Shown piece after piece: positions 31,754-40,251 of a stretch of 64,000 nt of DNA (positions are counted from its first letter, which is position 1; every line of letters begins with the position of its first letter). The notes under the pieces were generated by a model, which was given only the letters and a program-made list of their open reading frames with translations, searched no databases and was not told where the DNA came from. This DNA comes from an uncultured bacterium. GTDB lineage: Bacteria; Desulfobacterota; Binatia; UBA1149; CAITLU01. The position numbers and the translations under genes are program-made. The stretch covers positions 1 through 64,000 of the forward strand of contig CAITLU010000013.1 in assembly GCA_903893315.1 (NCBI GenBank), read 5' to 3'.

Positions 31754-32977
31754 TCACAGCAGCGACGCGGCGACTTGCGCCAGGAAAGCGTTTTCGCCGT
31801 CGGCCACCGTCAGTGCCGTTGCGTCGCGCAGGAACATCTCCACCGGGTACTCCCTGGTCATTCCGTTGCCGCCGTGGAGCTGCACGGCCAACGTGGCTAC
31901 TTCCAGCGCCGCCTGCGTGCAGTAGACCTTCGAACCGATCGAGAGTTCGAGGCGAGCCTGCCCACCTTGTTGAATCTGCGTAATGTTGTAGACCCAGGCA
32001 TCGCGCGACAAAGAGAAGCACGACTGCACCAGCGAGAACATGCGAAAGAGCCTGGCCCGCACCGACTGGTGTTCGAAAATCGGGCGCCCGCCCTGCACCC
32101 GCTCTTTGCAATACGCCAACGCACTCTCGTAAGCGGCGCGCGCCAGCCCGGTCGCGATACAGCCGACACCGGCGTTGAAAGCCGACAGATGGTTGTGCAT
32201 GTAGGCCGCGTATCCATCGGAGCGCAGCACCATGTTGTGCGCCGGAATGCGCACGTCTTCGAAAAACAGTTCGCCCTGCGGCAGCGAGCGCATGCCGTGT
32301 TTGTCGAGCGGCGTGCCGCGGCTGATCCCCGGCAAATCGAGCTTCAGCAGGCAGATGCCGCTGTCGCTCATCTTTCCCTTCGGATCGAATTGGACGTTGA
32401 GCATCGCGTGCGTGGCGATCGGGCCGTTGGAGACCCACGCCGATTTCTGGCCGGACAGTATCCAATTGTCGCCGTCGCGCCGTGCCGATACCTGACCAGT
32501 CGCTTTGGTGTCCAACTCCGGTCGCATCGCTCCGAGCGTATCCGACCCGTGATCGGGCTCGGTTACCGCCCAGCACCCGATGATCGACCCATCCGTGCAG
32601 CCGAAATAAGGCAACGCGAACTCCTCGATGAGAACCGGATTGCCACTGAGCAGCGCCACCTCCGCGTGCGTGGAGGCGAGAAAGAGCACGCCGGTGATCC
32701 CGGGGCTGCCCCACCCGAGTTCCTCGAGCACCAGGTAGCGACTCAGCGGCGACAGGCCGAGCCCGCCCACCTCGGGAACTCCGCCCAGCTTCATGTAGCC
32801 GAGTCCGGCCGCCTCGCGCACCACGCGAAACAACAGTGAGTCGCGCGCAACGACCGCGCCGGGAGGCAGACGGTCTATTTCAATGCCCGCAGGCCGCAGC
32901 ACCTGTGTCGCAAAACGCCTGGCTGCAGCGCGCAGCTCACGTTGGTCGTCGCTAAAATCGCTGTCCGGATAGTCCAT
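31754..32977 (-). CDS. Acyl-CoA dehydrogenase
   Basis: 407 residues, full-length FAD enzyme that desaturates acyl-CoA at the alpha-beta bond. Recognisable blocks: CWAVTEPDHGSDT and WILSGQKSAWVSNG in the middle domain, and QLHGGNGMTREYPVEMFLRDA near the C terminus, which includes the FAD-binding Gln and Gly residues and the region of the catalytic Glu. ATG 32977 is preferred because AAGGA lies 6 nt upstream; ATG 32983 is possible. It starts 21 nt after the ligase gene and is in one operon with it. Confidence 0.93.
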   Translation of the reverse strand: MDYPDSDFSDDQRELRAAARRFATQVLRPAGIEIDRLPPGAVVARDSLLFRVVREAAGLGYMKLGGVPEVGGLGLSPLSRYLVLEELGWGSPGITGVLFLASTHAEVALLSGNPVLIEEFALPYFGCTDGSIIGCWAVTEPDHGSDTLGAMRPELDTKATGQVSARRDGDNWILSGQKSAWVSNGPIATHAMLNVQFDPKGKMSDSGICLLKLDLPGISRGTPLDKHGMRSLPQGELFFEDVRIPAHNMVLRSDGYAAYMHNHLSAFNAGVGCIATGLARAAYESALAYCKERVQGGRPIFEHQSVRARLFRMFSLVQSCFSLSRDAWVYNITQIQQGGQARLELSIGSKVYCTQAALEVATLAVQLHGGNGMTREYPVEMFLRDATALTVADGENAFLAQVAASLL

Positions 32978-32998
32978 GTTCATTCCTTCAGGAGCGCT

Positions 32999-34357
32999 TC
33001 AAGACGGCTTCTTCTTTACTTCGATGAAGCGCGTCTTGTGCGTACTGCGTTCGATCTCGTACGGTTGGGCCCACTCGATATGCGGGGTGAATTTCAGGCG
33101 TTCTTTCAGGGCGTGGCAAATATCACGCTCCAATTCCGGCAAGGAAGATTCGAGCGTTTGCTGCCCGCGTTCGACGCGCAGCCTCAGCGGCGGCACCACA
33201 CGCGGCGGCGGTTCGTCGAGCAGAATGCGAAATTCGCCGGTGACGCGCGGGATGAAGCTCGCAATGACGCTGTCGATCGCCGCCGGATAGACGATCACAC
33301 CTTTGACCTTCAGCATGTCGTCGACGCGACCGATGATCCGATATCGAAAGCCGGTGGAACCGCACGGACACGGCGACATCTCGACCCGGTGAATGTCGCC
33401 AAGCGTCAGGCGCGTCCACCCCAAACCGCCGCCGACAAGCGTGGTGAACACCGCTTCGCCCTCGGCGCCATCGGTGAGCGCCATCGGCTCGTGGGTACCT
33501 GGATTTACCAGCTCATAGATCGCGAGGTCATCGGCGATCCAGTGCATGCCTTGGTATTGCGGATGATCGCACGACACTCCGAGGCCGGCACCGGCATCGT
33601 AGAGTTTTGCGCCGTAGGCCGATTCGATACGCCGTCGCACCTCCGGAATTCCCGCTCCCGGCTCGCCGCCGCACATCAATATCTTGATGCCGAGCGACGC
33701 GATCGGCTCACCGAGTATTTCCGGAGCGCGCTCGATCATGTGCTCGGCCAGCGACGGCGTACACGACAACACGTTGCCGCGGAAGAAGCGCGCCATCTTG
33801 AGAATGCGAGCCACGCCGCCTTCGGCGCCGACCGGGATCTGCATGAGTCCGCCGTCGTGACACGACTGCAACGGAGGAACACCGGCAGCGAACATCGACA
33901 GCGCAAAAGCGTGTACCAGCCTGTCACCGGGCCGCACACCGGTACGCCAACGAGCGCGGCGCATGTACTCCCCCCAGAAGTCGTCGAGATCGCTGCGCGT
34001 GAACGGGTATGGCTGGGGATCGCCCGTGGTGCCCGAAGTCGCCGCCATGCACACGATATCGCCGAGCGGGACCGGCAAAGTTTCGTCGAGAAAACGATAT
34101 ATGTCGTTGTCGCACTCTTCGACGAGGGCTCGATAGTCGGTCTTGGTAAATGGCGGCAGAGCCCTGGCCCAGTCCTCCAGACTCCGGATGTCCTCAGGTC
34201 GCTCCACCCCGCACTGCTGCATACGGCGCCGAAAGTACGGCGCGTGAACGAACAGCGCCCCCACCCGTTCGCGTAGCCGCCGGAGTTGCAGAGCACGGAT
34301 CTGCTCGCTGCCCAGGTGAGGCTCGATCTCCATGTTCGCGTAGGGTTGGGCTTCCAT
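32999..34357 (-). CDS. PaaK-like acyl/aryl-CoA ligase (AMP-forming)
   Basis: 452 residues of the phenylacetate-CoA ligase branch of the ANL superfamily. The AMP-binding P-loop is AATSGTTGDPQPYPFT. Other blocks are LMCGGEPGAG, YDAGAGLG, and the hinge RIIGRVDDMLKVKGV followed by a C-terminal domain. It would activate an aromatic or other organic acid with ATP and CoA in the cytoplasm. ATG 34357 follows AGAGG; a GTG at 34381 is an alternative. First gene of the minus-strand catabolic operon; no copy of the TetR operator is seen in front of it. Confidence 0.9.
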   Translation of the reverse strand: MEAQPYANMEIEPHLGSEQIRALQLRRLRERVGALFVHAPYFRRRMQQCGVERPEDIRSLEDWARALPPFTKTDYRALVEECDNDIYRFLDETLPVPLGDIVCMAATSGTTGDPQPYPFTRSDLDDFWGEYMRRARWRTGVRPGDRLVHAFALSMFAAGVPPLQSCHDGGLMQIPVGAEGGVARILKMARFFRGNVLSCTPSLAEHMIERAPEILGEPIASLGIKILMCGGEPGAGIPEVRRRIESAYGAKLYDAGAGLGVSCDHPQYQGMHWIADDLAIYELVNPGTHEPMALTDGAEGEAVFTTLVGGGLGWTRLTLGDIHRVEMSPCPCGSTGFRYRIIGRVDDMLKVKGVIVYPAAIDSVIASFIPRVTGEFRILLDEPPPRVVPPLRLRVERGQQTLESSLPELERDICHALKERLKFTPHIEWAQPYEIERSTHKTRFIEVKKKPS

Positions 34358-34797
34358 CCTTACCTCTGCGGCAGCCGACACTTATTCTCACTGCGCTAGC
34401 GATGAATGAGTCCGCTGTTACTTTTCCGGCGCGATCAAGTCAACGAACCGGACAACGAAAGCGACAGACACCACCGCGGTTTCGAGTGCGATTTTAACGC
34501 GCAGGCGTTCGCGCTTGCGTTCTTCTGCCAGGTTTCGCTTCGCACCGCGGCCGAGTCCGGAGGCTTTGATCTCGTAACACCCGTTGCGCCACTGTTGCCA
34601 TCGTCAATTCCACACCGAAACACCGACCCCTCTTGCACCCCCTCAGCACTCAGGTCTACGGTCATCGGCACTCTGGCGGTCGCTGAGCGGCTGCCCTTGC
34701 TGCCCGCGTCTCACACCAGCCGCCGGCTCGGTCCTGAGAACCGAGCGGACTTTCTCACGGCGGACTACGGTTCCGTAACAAAGGGGAGGGGATTTCA
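34358..34797. other. Divergent intergenic region
   Basis: About 440 bp between the ligase gene (minus) and the exported Cys-rich protein gene (plus). It must hold both promoters. A small hairpin GCTCGGT/ACCGAGC (34726-34732, 34740-34746) and the ribosome binding site GGGGAGGGG just before 34798 are visible. No operator copy and no credible small gene were found. Confidence 0.5.
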
Positions 34798-37404
34798 ATG
34801 CGACTATTCGTTGTTTCTCTGGCGGCAGCAGGCTTGCTCGCCGCAGCGACCGCCGCCTATGCGGTGCCGGTCAGTTTCAAACAGGTGGCCCGCAACACCG
34901 ACTGGACCTCCGCGGCAGTGGGTGGTGTTGGCGGCGGCACCGGAACCATCACGCTCGGTGGAGTTTCCGGCCCGGTCACCAAGGCTTACCTCTACTGGCA
35001 CGGCATGAATTCGAGTGGAGCCTACGACAACCCGAACATCACCTTGAACGACAGCCCCGTCACCGGCACCTCGCTCGGCGACGCCGGCACCAACTGCTGG
35101 GGCGCCGGTTCCAGCCGGGCCTTCGTCGCCGACGTGACGGCATTGGTGACAGGCAACGGCGCCTACGTCCTCGCAGGCCTGGGCGCGCTGCCAGGCAACA
35201 ACGCCAACGGCGCTTCGCTGATCGTCCTGTTCGACGACGGCGACCCGAACAACAACCGCGACCTCGCCTTCTTCGACGGTAACGACTCTAATAATCCCGA
35301 AGGCTTTCCGGGCGAAGATTGGGGCTGGAACTCCACTCTGGCAGGCATTCGTTTTCAAGGCGGTACCGTCAATGCCCAGGCGCACACCGCGGACGGTCAA
35401 CGATTCTATCAAGACGGACTCGACGATCACCCGCTGTTCTTCTCGTCGGCATCGGGAAGCGTGACGATTCCCGACGCCGGCGGACTCTGGGACGGCGAAT
35501 CGGTACCCAACGCCGGGACCAGCCGCGCCTCCAACGGCTCGCTCTGGGATCTTCATACGTTCGACATCAGCTCGGCCTTCACCACGCCGGGCTGGTACAC
35601 GCTCAGCATGTACGGACAGATTCCCAACTACGACTGTCTCGGACTGGTCGTGCTGCTGATCGACCTTCAAGCCGGTTCGATGGCATGCGGCGACGGGATC
35701 GTCGATCAGAACGAACAATGCGACACCGCATCACAGATTCCCACGTGTACTTCGCCGTCGGTCTGCACCGGGAAGTGCATCTGCGGCTGCGAACTCGACT
35801 CACAGTGCGACGACGGCGATGCCTGCACCGCAGATGTCTGCACACAGACGTCTGGCGAGTGCACGCACCACGACATCTGCAGCACGACGACTACGACTCA
35901 GGGAATCTACGGCGCCTGCTGCGCCAACGGCCAGTGCTTCGTCACAGCGCAGTGGTACTGCGAGAGCGGCGTCGGCGGCACCTACCAGGGCGACAGCACC
36001 AGCTGCGAAACGCCGGGCATCTGTTCCACGTGCGGCAACGGCGTGGTGGAATACGGAGAGCAGTGCGACGACGGCAATACCCTGAGCGGTGACGGCTGCG
36101 ACGCCAACTGCCAGCTCGAGAGCATCACGACCACGACGTCACTGCCCTCGTCGTCGACGACTACATTGCCGCCGGCCACCGGTGCCTGCTGCGCAAACGG
36201 CCGCTGCTTCGTCACAGGATCCGGACTGTGTGAGTTCGGCACCTACCAGGGCGACGGCACCAGCTGCGAAACGCCGGGCATCTGCTCCGCGTGCGGCAAC
36301 GGGCTGATCGAGTCCGGCGAAGAATGCGACGACGCCAACACCACGGCCGGTGACGGCTGTGACGCTTCGTGCAAGGTCGAACAATGTTGGGCCTGCAGTG
36401 CCGATGCGATCCCGACAACCACTCTCGGACCGCCGGCCACCGGTCTGCCGGGACCGTCCCGCTGTTCCTACGACAACGGCGCTTCCTGCGACGACGGCGA
36501 CCAGTGCACGGTCGGCGATACCTGCTCGGGCGGAATCTGCGGCGGCAACGCGGTGATGATTCCGGCAGCGTGCAGATGGGTGATGGTCGGGAACACCAAG
36601 GTCCAGTCGCGCACACGTGGCCAATCCAGCGTCACCGGCCACATCTGCGGCGGCAGGGTTCGCCTCGGTGAATTCACCACCAACAGCGGGGATGCAGTCG
36701 CTACTCTCGCCAGCGGAGTCGGCATCCAGATCAGTTCCCACGCAGCAGTGGCCGGCAACATTGTTACCGGCGGTAGTGCGGTGCGCGGCAAACCGCGTCT
36801 GGTTCACCTGCCCGGCCTGAGCAACGACCTAGTACCCGGCGGAACTACTGCCGTACGGGCCGACTCCACCTCGATCTACGACACGCTCGCTACCAACGCG
36901 AGGGTCGGCGACTGCGCCGATGCCCAAGGCGACATCAGCGCTGGCAACTCGCTGCTGGCCGGTCTGCCGGCGGGTACGAATCTCGGGAGCACGCTCATCG
37001 CCGCGAGCACCGCATTGACGCTTACGGCGGCCAATCCAGGCGGCGTCAATGTGTTCGACTTCAGAAAACTGATGTCGGCCAGAGACGCCACCTTGACGTT
37101 GGACGCAGCCGGCGACCCCGGCAGCGTCTTCGTGCTGCGCGTGCAGAAGAAGCTCGACCTGCGCCTTCGCAGCAAGATCGTGCTTGCAGGCGGCGCGGTG
37201 CCCGGCAACGTGATCTTGTACAGCCAGGCCAAGTGCCGTTTCGGTCTCGAGGTCAGCGGTGTCGGCACAGTCTTCTGTCCCAACGGCAAACTGATCCTCG
37301 AACCGCGAACCAAGTGGCAAGGCGCTCTGGTTGGGGGCAAAGGCCGCGTCGAACTGCGCGACAGCGGCGTCCTGGTTCACATGCCCCTGCAAGTGGGATC
37401 GTGA
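34798..37404 (+). CDS. Large exported Cys-rich surface protein with choice-of-anchor/ice-binding-like C-terminal domain
   Basis: 868 residues. Signal peptide 1-20 or so (MRLFVVSLAAAGLLAAATAA). The first ~270 mature residues form a beta-rich domain (TKAYLYWHGMNSSG, later FVADVTALVTGNG). From about 298 come Cys-rich units, including two or three of the type CGNGVVEYGEQCDDGN...GDGCDANC, separated by Thr-rich linkers (TTTTTQG, TTTSLPSSSTTTLPP), and a repeated CCANGRCFVTG segment. The C-terminal ~250 residues resemble the beta-solenoid-like DUF3494/ice-binding or choice-of-anchor A domain (DAAGDPGSVFVLRVQ...PGNVILY). Probably cell-surface or secreted; function unknown. Followed by a strong hairpin. 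Confidence 0.85.
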   Translation: MRLFVVSLAAAGLLAAATAAYAVPVSFKQVARNTDWTSAAVGGVGGGTGTITLGGVSGPVTKAYLYWHGMNSSGAYDNPNITLNDSPVTGTSLGDAGTNCWGAGSSRAFVADVTALVTGNGAYVLAGLGALPGNNANGASLIVLFDDGDPNNNRDLAFFDGNDSNNPEGFPGEDWGWNSTLAGIRFQGGTVNAQAHTADGQRFYQDGLDDHPLFFSSASGSVTIPDAGGLWDGESVPNAGTSRASNGSLWDLHTFDISSAFTTPGWYTLSMYGQIPNYDCLGLVVLLIDLQAGSMACGDGIVDQNEQCDTASQIPTCTSPSVCTGKCICGCELDSQCDDGDACTADVCTQTSGECTHHDICSTTTTTQGIYGACCANGQCFVTAQWYCESGVGGTYQGDSTSCETPGICSTCGNGVVEYGEQCDDGNTLSGDGCDANCQLESITTTTSLPSSSTTTLPPATGACCANGRCFVTGSGLCEFGTYQGDGTSCETPGICSACGNGLIESGEECDDANTTAGDGCDASCKVEQCWACSADAIPTTTLGPPATGLPGPSRCSYDNGASCDDGDQCTVGDTCSGGICGGNAVMIPAACRWVMVGNTKVQSRTRGQSSVTGHICGGRVRLGEFTTNSGDAVATLASGVGIQISSHAAVAGNIVTGGSAVRGKPRLVHLPGLSNDLVPGGTTAVRADSTSIYDTLATNARVGDCADAQGDISAGNSLLAGLPAGTNLGSTLIAASTALTLTAANPGGVNVFDFRKLMSARDATLTLDAAGDPGSVFVLRVQKKLDLRLRSKIVLAGGAVPGNVILYSQAKCRFGLEVSGVGTVFCPNGKLILEPRTKWQGALVGGKGRVELRDSGVLVHMPLQVGS

Positions 37405-37441
37405 AGACCTACAGCAGATAGCCGACCGCAGAGAAGGCTTC

Positions 37442-37487
37442 GACGACGAGAGCCGGCGTTCCGCAAGGAGCGCCGGCTCTCGTCGTC
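37442..37487 (+). terminator. Perfect 17-bp hairpin
   Basis: GACGACGAGAGCCGGCG (37442-37458) and its exact complement (37471-37487) flank a 12-nt loop. It lies 38 nt after the stop of the exported protein gene. No T tract follows, so termination may need Rho or the hairpin may protect the message end. Confidence 0.7.
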
Positions 37488-37682
37488 AATGGGCTCTCGA
37501 CTACAACGTCGGCCGCGACGCGACACGTCCATGTGTCCCGTAGTCGCTTCACGCCGGGTGCCGGGCTAGGGTGCAGCCTCGAACAAACAGCGCCAGTTTC
37601 ACGCAGGAAGCGCGGTCGAGAATGAACCGGGCCTGACTCTTCCGCGAGCCAACGGCGCCGCTGAAACCGAAGACCACGTTCT

Positions 37683-38918
37683 ATGCGCAGGCGCCTGTTC
37701 CCACTTACTCTTTTTCTTCTCGCAGCAACGCTCACGGTAGTGTTGTCGGAGGCCGCCTACCGCGTTTCCTGCCTCTACATCTGCACCGGCCGTGGCCACT
37801 TCGCGGTAAAGTTGGACCCTCTCTTCGGCTACACCCACGCGCCCGGAGCAAGCCACGAAACCCACAGCTGCGTCGGGCGCAGCTTCGAATTCCGCAACAC
37901 AGTGCACATCAACTCGCACGGGCTGCGCGACGCCGAAACTCCATACGAGAGAACTCCTGGCTTAGCGCGTGTGCTCGCTCTCGGCGACTCGGTCGTCGAG
38001 GCCATGCAGGTGCAGGATCGCGAACCCTTCACCGAAGTCGTCGAAAGTATCCTCTCCGCGCGCGGCCTTGCCACCGAAGTCGTCAATGCAGGACACGCCG
38101 GCTACACGACCGACAATCAGGTACTCTTTTACGAGAACGAAGGAAGGCGTTACCGGCCCGATGTCGTGCTTTCTGAGTTCAACCTTCTGAACGATGTCGC
38201 CGAGCAGTCACCGATCGTGTTCGCGCGGATGTACGCGGACGCCGGCATCGAAACGGTGCCGCGCCCCGGACTCTCGATCGACGGACGCGGCCGGCTAGTC
38301 ACGGATTCGTCACCCTTGGCGCGCTACGCCGAGTCTCACCCCGGCGGCTTCGACACGGGCCGCAACTGGGCGGCCTGGCTGCACGACAACCTCTACCTGT
38401 GGCGCTTCGTCGAACGTGCGCTCAGCGAGCCCACGCCGCGCACCGAGCCTGACCTCAGCCGGCAGGCAGCGGGCCCCTACGGCGTATTCGCGACGGATAC
38501 CCGACCCGAGTGGGATGAGGCGTGGCGCTTCGTCGAAGCCGGCTATCGCCGCCTGCGTGATCAGGTCGAAGCAGACGGTGCCAGACTCGTGGTGCTCGTG
38601 ATGCCATCCAGGGAAAACGTGGACCCGAAGCACTGGGAAGTCCTGGCCATGGGAATGCCGGCGCTCACACAAGGCAAGTGGGACATCGATGCTCCACGAC
38701 GACGCATCCTCGCATTCCTGGAGCGGGAACACATCGAGGCCATGGACGCGACGCCGGCCCTCCAAGCTCACCTTGCCGCGACCGGCGACGTCGGCTTCTA
38801 CGATTTCAACGCTCACCCCACCGCCAGCGGCCATCGCGTGATCGCCGAGGCTATCGCGCCGGAACTCGAAAGGCTCCTGCGCAAAGTCGGCGGCAGCAGG
38901 ACAGACCCAGGACACTGA
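37683..38918 (+). CDS. SGNH/GDSL-type hydrolase with N-terminal membrane anchor
   Basis: 411 residues. Residues 4-24 form a signal-anchor. The catalytic Ser is S103 in LALGDSVVEAMQV (block I). Block III is represented by LLND, with the Asp/His pair near the C terminus in DFNAHPTASGHRVIAEAI. The family includes esterases, acetylxylan and O-acetyl-polysaccharide hydrolases and AlgX/AlgJ-like proteins. The anchor suggests a periplasmic role on polysaccharide or cell-wall acetyl groups. No partner genes are adjacent, so substrate is open. Confidence 0.85.
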   Translation: MRRRLFPLTLFLLAATLTVVLSEAAYRVSCLYICTGRGHFAVKLDPLFGYTHAPGASHETHSCVGRSFEFRNTVHINSHGLRDAETPYERTPGLARVLALGDSVVEAMQVQDREPFTEVVESILSARGLATEVVNAGHAGYTTDNQVLFYENEGRRYRPDVVLSEFNLLNDVAEQSPIVFARMYADAGIETVPRPGLSIDGRGRLVTDSSPLARYAESHPGGFDTGRNWAAWLHDNLYLWRFVERALSEPTPRTEPDLSRQAAGPYGVFATDTRPEWDEAWRFVEAGYRRLRDQVEADGARLVVLVMPSRENVDPKHWEVLAMGMPALTQGKWDIDAPRRRILAFLEREHIEAMDATPALQAHLAATGDVGFYDFNAHPTASGHRVIAEAIAPELERLLRKVGGSRTDPGH

Positions 38919-39050
38919 ACAGCGCAGCGCGTTTGACGCCTCGCCACGCGACCTCAATAGTCACTGGCCAGTCGTCGTCACCCGCACACCAGCAGTAGGA
39001 CGGCGTCGTTTTTCCGAAGTTCCTCAAACCAACGCGAGAGGTTTTCAGCA

Positions 39051-39653
39051 ATGTCAGTATTGGTTGGCAAGCAAGCGCCCGATTTCACCGCTGCGACGGT
39101 GACGGGAGACAACGAAATCGTCGATAATTTCCGTTTCTCAGAGGCTACGAAGGGCAAGTACGCGGTGCTGTTCTTCTATCCCCTCGACTTCACGTTCGTG
39201 TGTCCGTCCGAGTTGATTGCCTTCGACCACCGCCTCGGTGAATTCAAATCGCGCGGCGTCGAAGTGTTCGGCGTCTCGATCGATTCGCAGTTCACGCACC
39301 TGGCGTGGAAGAACACACCGGTCGACAAGGGCGGCATCGGCAAGGTCGGTTACACGCTGGTAGCCGACGTCAAGCACGAGATCTGCAAGGCCTACGACGT
39401 CGAGTCCGACGGTGGGGTGGCCTTCCGTGGATCCTTCCTGATCGACAAGACCGGCATCGTGCGTCACCAGATCGTCAACGACCTGCCGCTGGGTCGCGAC
39501 GTCGACGAAATGCTGCGCGTAGTCGATGCGTTGCAATTCACCGAAAAGCACGGCGAGGTCTGCCCAGCCGGATGGATCAAGGGCAAGCCCGGCATGAAGG
39601 CCGACTCCGCCGGAGTCGCCACCTATCTGGCCCAGCACGCCAAGGAACTCTGA
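39051..39653 (+). CDS. Typical 2-Cys peroxiredoxin (AhpC/Prx1 type)
   Basis: 200 residues. Peroxidatic Cys C51 lies in DFTFVCPSELIAF; resolving Cys C171 lies in HGEVCPAGW. It reduces hydrogen peroxide and organic peroxides in the cytoplasm, recycled by thioredoxin or AhpF. It stands alone with its own short upstream region; no reductase gene is adjacent. The SGNH hydrolase gene ends 132 nt upstream. Confidence 0.97.
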   Translation: MSVLVGKQAPDFTAATVTGDNEIVDNFRFSEATKGKYAVLFFYPLDFTFVCPSELIAFDHRLGEFKSRGVEVFGVSIDSQFTHLAWKNTPVDKGGIGKVGYTLVADVKHEICKAYDVESDGGVAFRGSFLIDKTGIVRHQIVNDLPLGRDVDEMLRVVDALQFTEKHGEVCPAGWIKGKPGMKADSAGVATYLAQHAKEL

Positions 39654-39704
39654 GCGGAGTCGCGACCAACAAAGCAGATGGGCCTCTTGGGACAGACCGC
39701 CAAG

Positions 39705-40085
39705 TCAGAGGATGCGCAGGCCGCAGTCCGGACACTCCTCAGGCCCAGTAACAAAAGTAGTGAGGCAGGCCGGACAGGTAGTCTCGGCCGCATCGGGGTC
39801 GATGACGATGTGCGCGGCCCGTTCCAGCGCCTCGATCTGATGAGGGTCGAGTCCCGACCTCCAGTCACCATCCAGCGACGCCAGCGCTGCTTGCGCGTCG
39901 TCGCTGGCCACAGCCAGCCACAGCTTGGGCGCACATGAACCGCAGCCGTCGCCTTCGTGACGGCCGATCGCGGACTCTACGCCGCATTCGGCCAATAACT
40001 CGGCGGCGCGCTGAAGATCGGCCAGCGGGCCGCGCAAGACGATCACTGCGTCCACGGTCGGTTCGGTTTCCTGTGTCTCTTCCAT
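39705..40085 (-). CDS. Small zinc-ribbon protein
   Basis: 126 residues. The N-terminal half has a ferredoxin-like or DUF2007-like look (VDAVIVLRGPLADLQRAAELLAECGVE). The C-terminal half has a zinc ribbon with CPAC and CPDCG pairs (residues 104-122), plus CGSC near 48-51. Start ATG 40085. Convergent with the peroxiredoxin gene. Role unknown. Confidence 0.75.
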   Translation of the reverse strand: MEETQETEPTVDAVIVLRGPLADLQRAAELLAECGVESAIGRHEGDGCGSCAPKLWLAVASDDAQAALASLDGDWRSGLDPHQIEALERAAHIVIDPDAAETTCPACLTTFVTGPEECPDCGLRIL

Positions 40086-40251
40086 CGTGCGCGCTCCGTA
40101 GCCGCCCGCGGCCGAGATCTCAAATGGCGACTGCCGTCTGTGTGGACAGCGGTGTGGTCGATGAAGTTCTCGCCAGCCCGGCCGACCTTCACGGAGCCTC
40201 GGCCCGGCACGAAGCGCAACCAGACACGCGCTTCGCACCGGGCCGTTCAGG

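Noticed and set aside
34726-34746. Seven-bp hairpin in the divergent region before the exported protein gene
   Set aside because: Too short, and not placed after any gene end; not called as a terminator.
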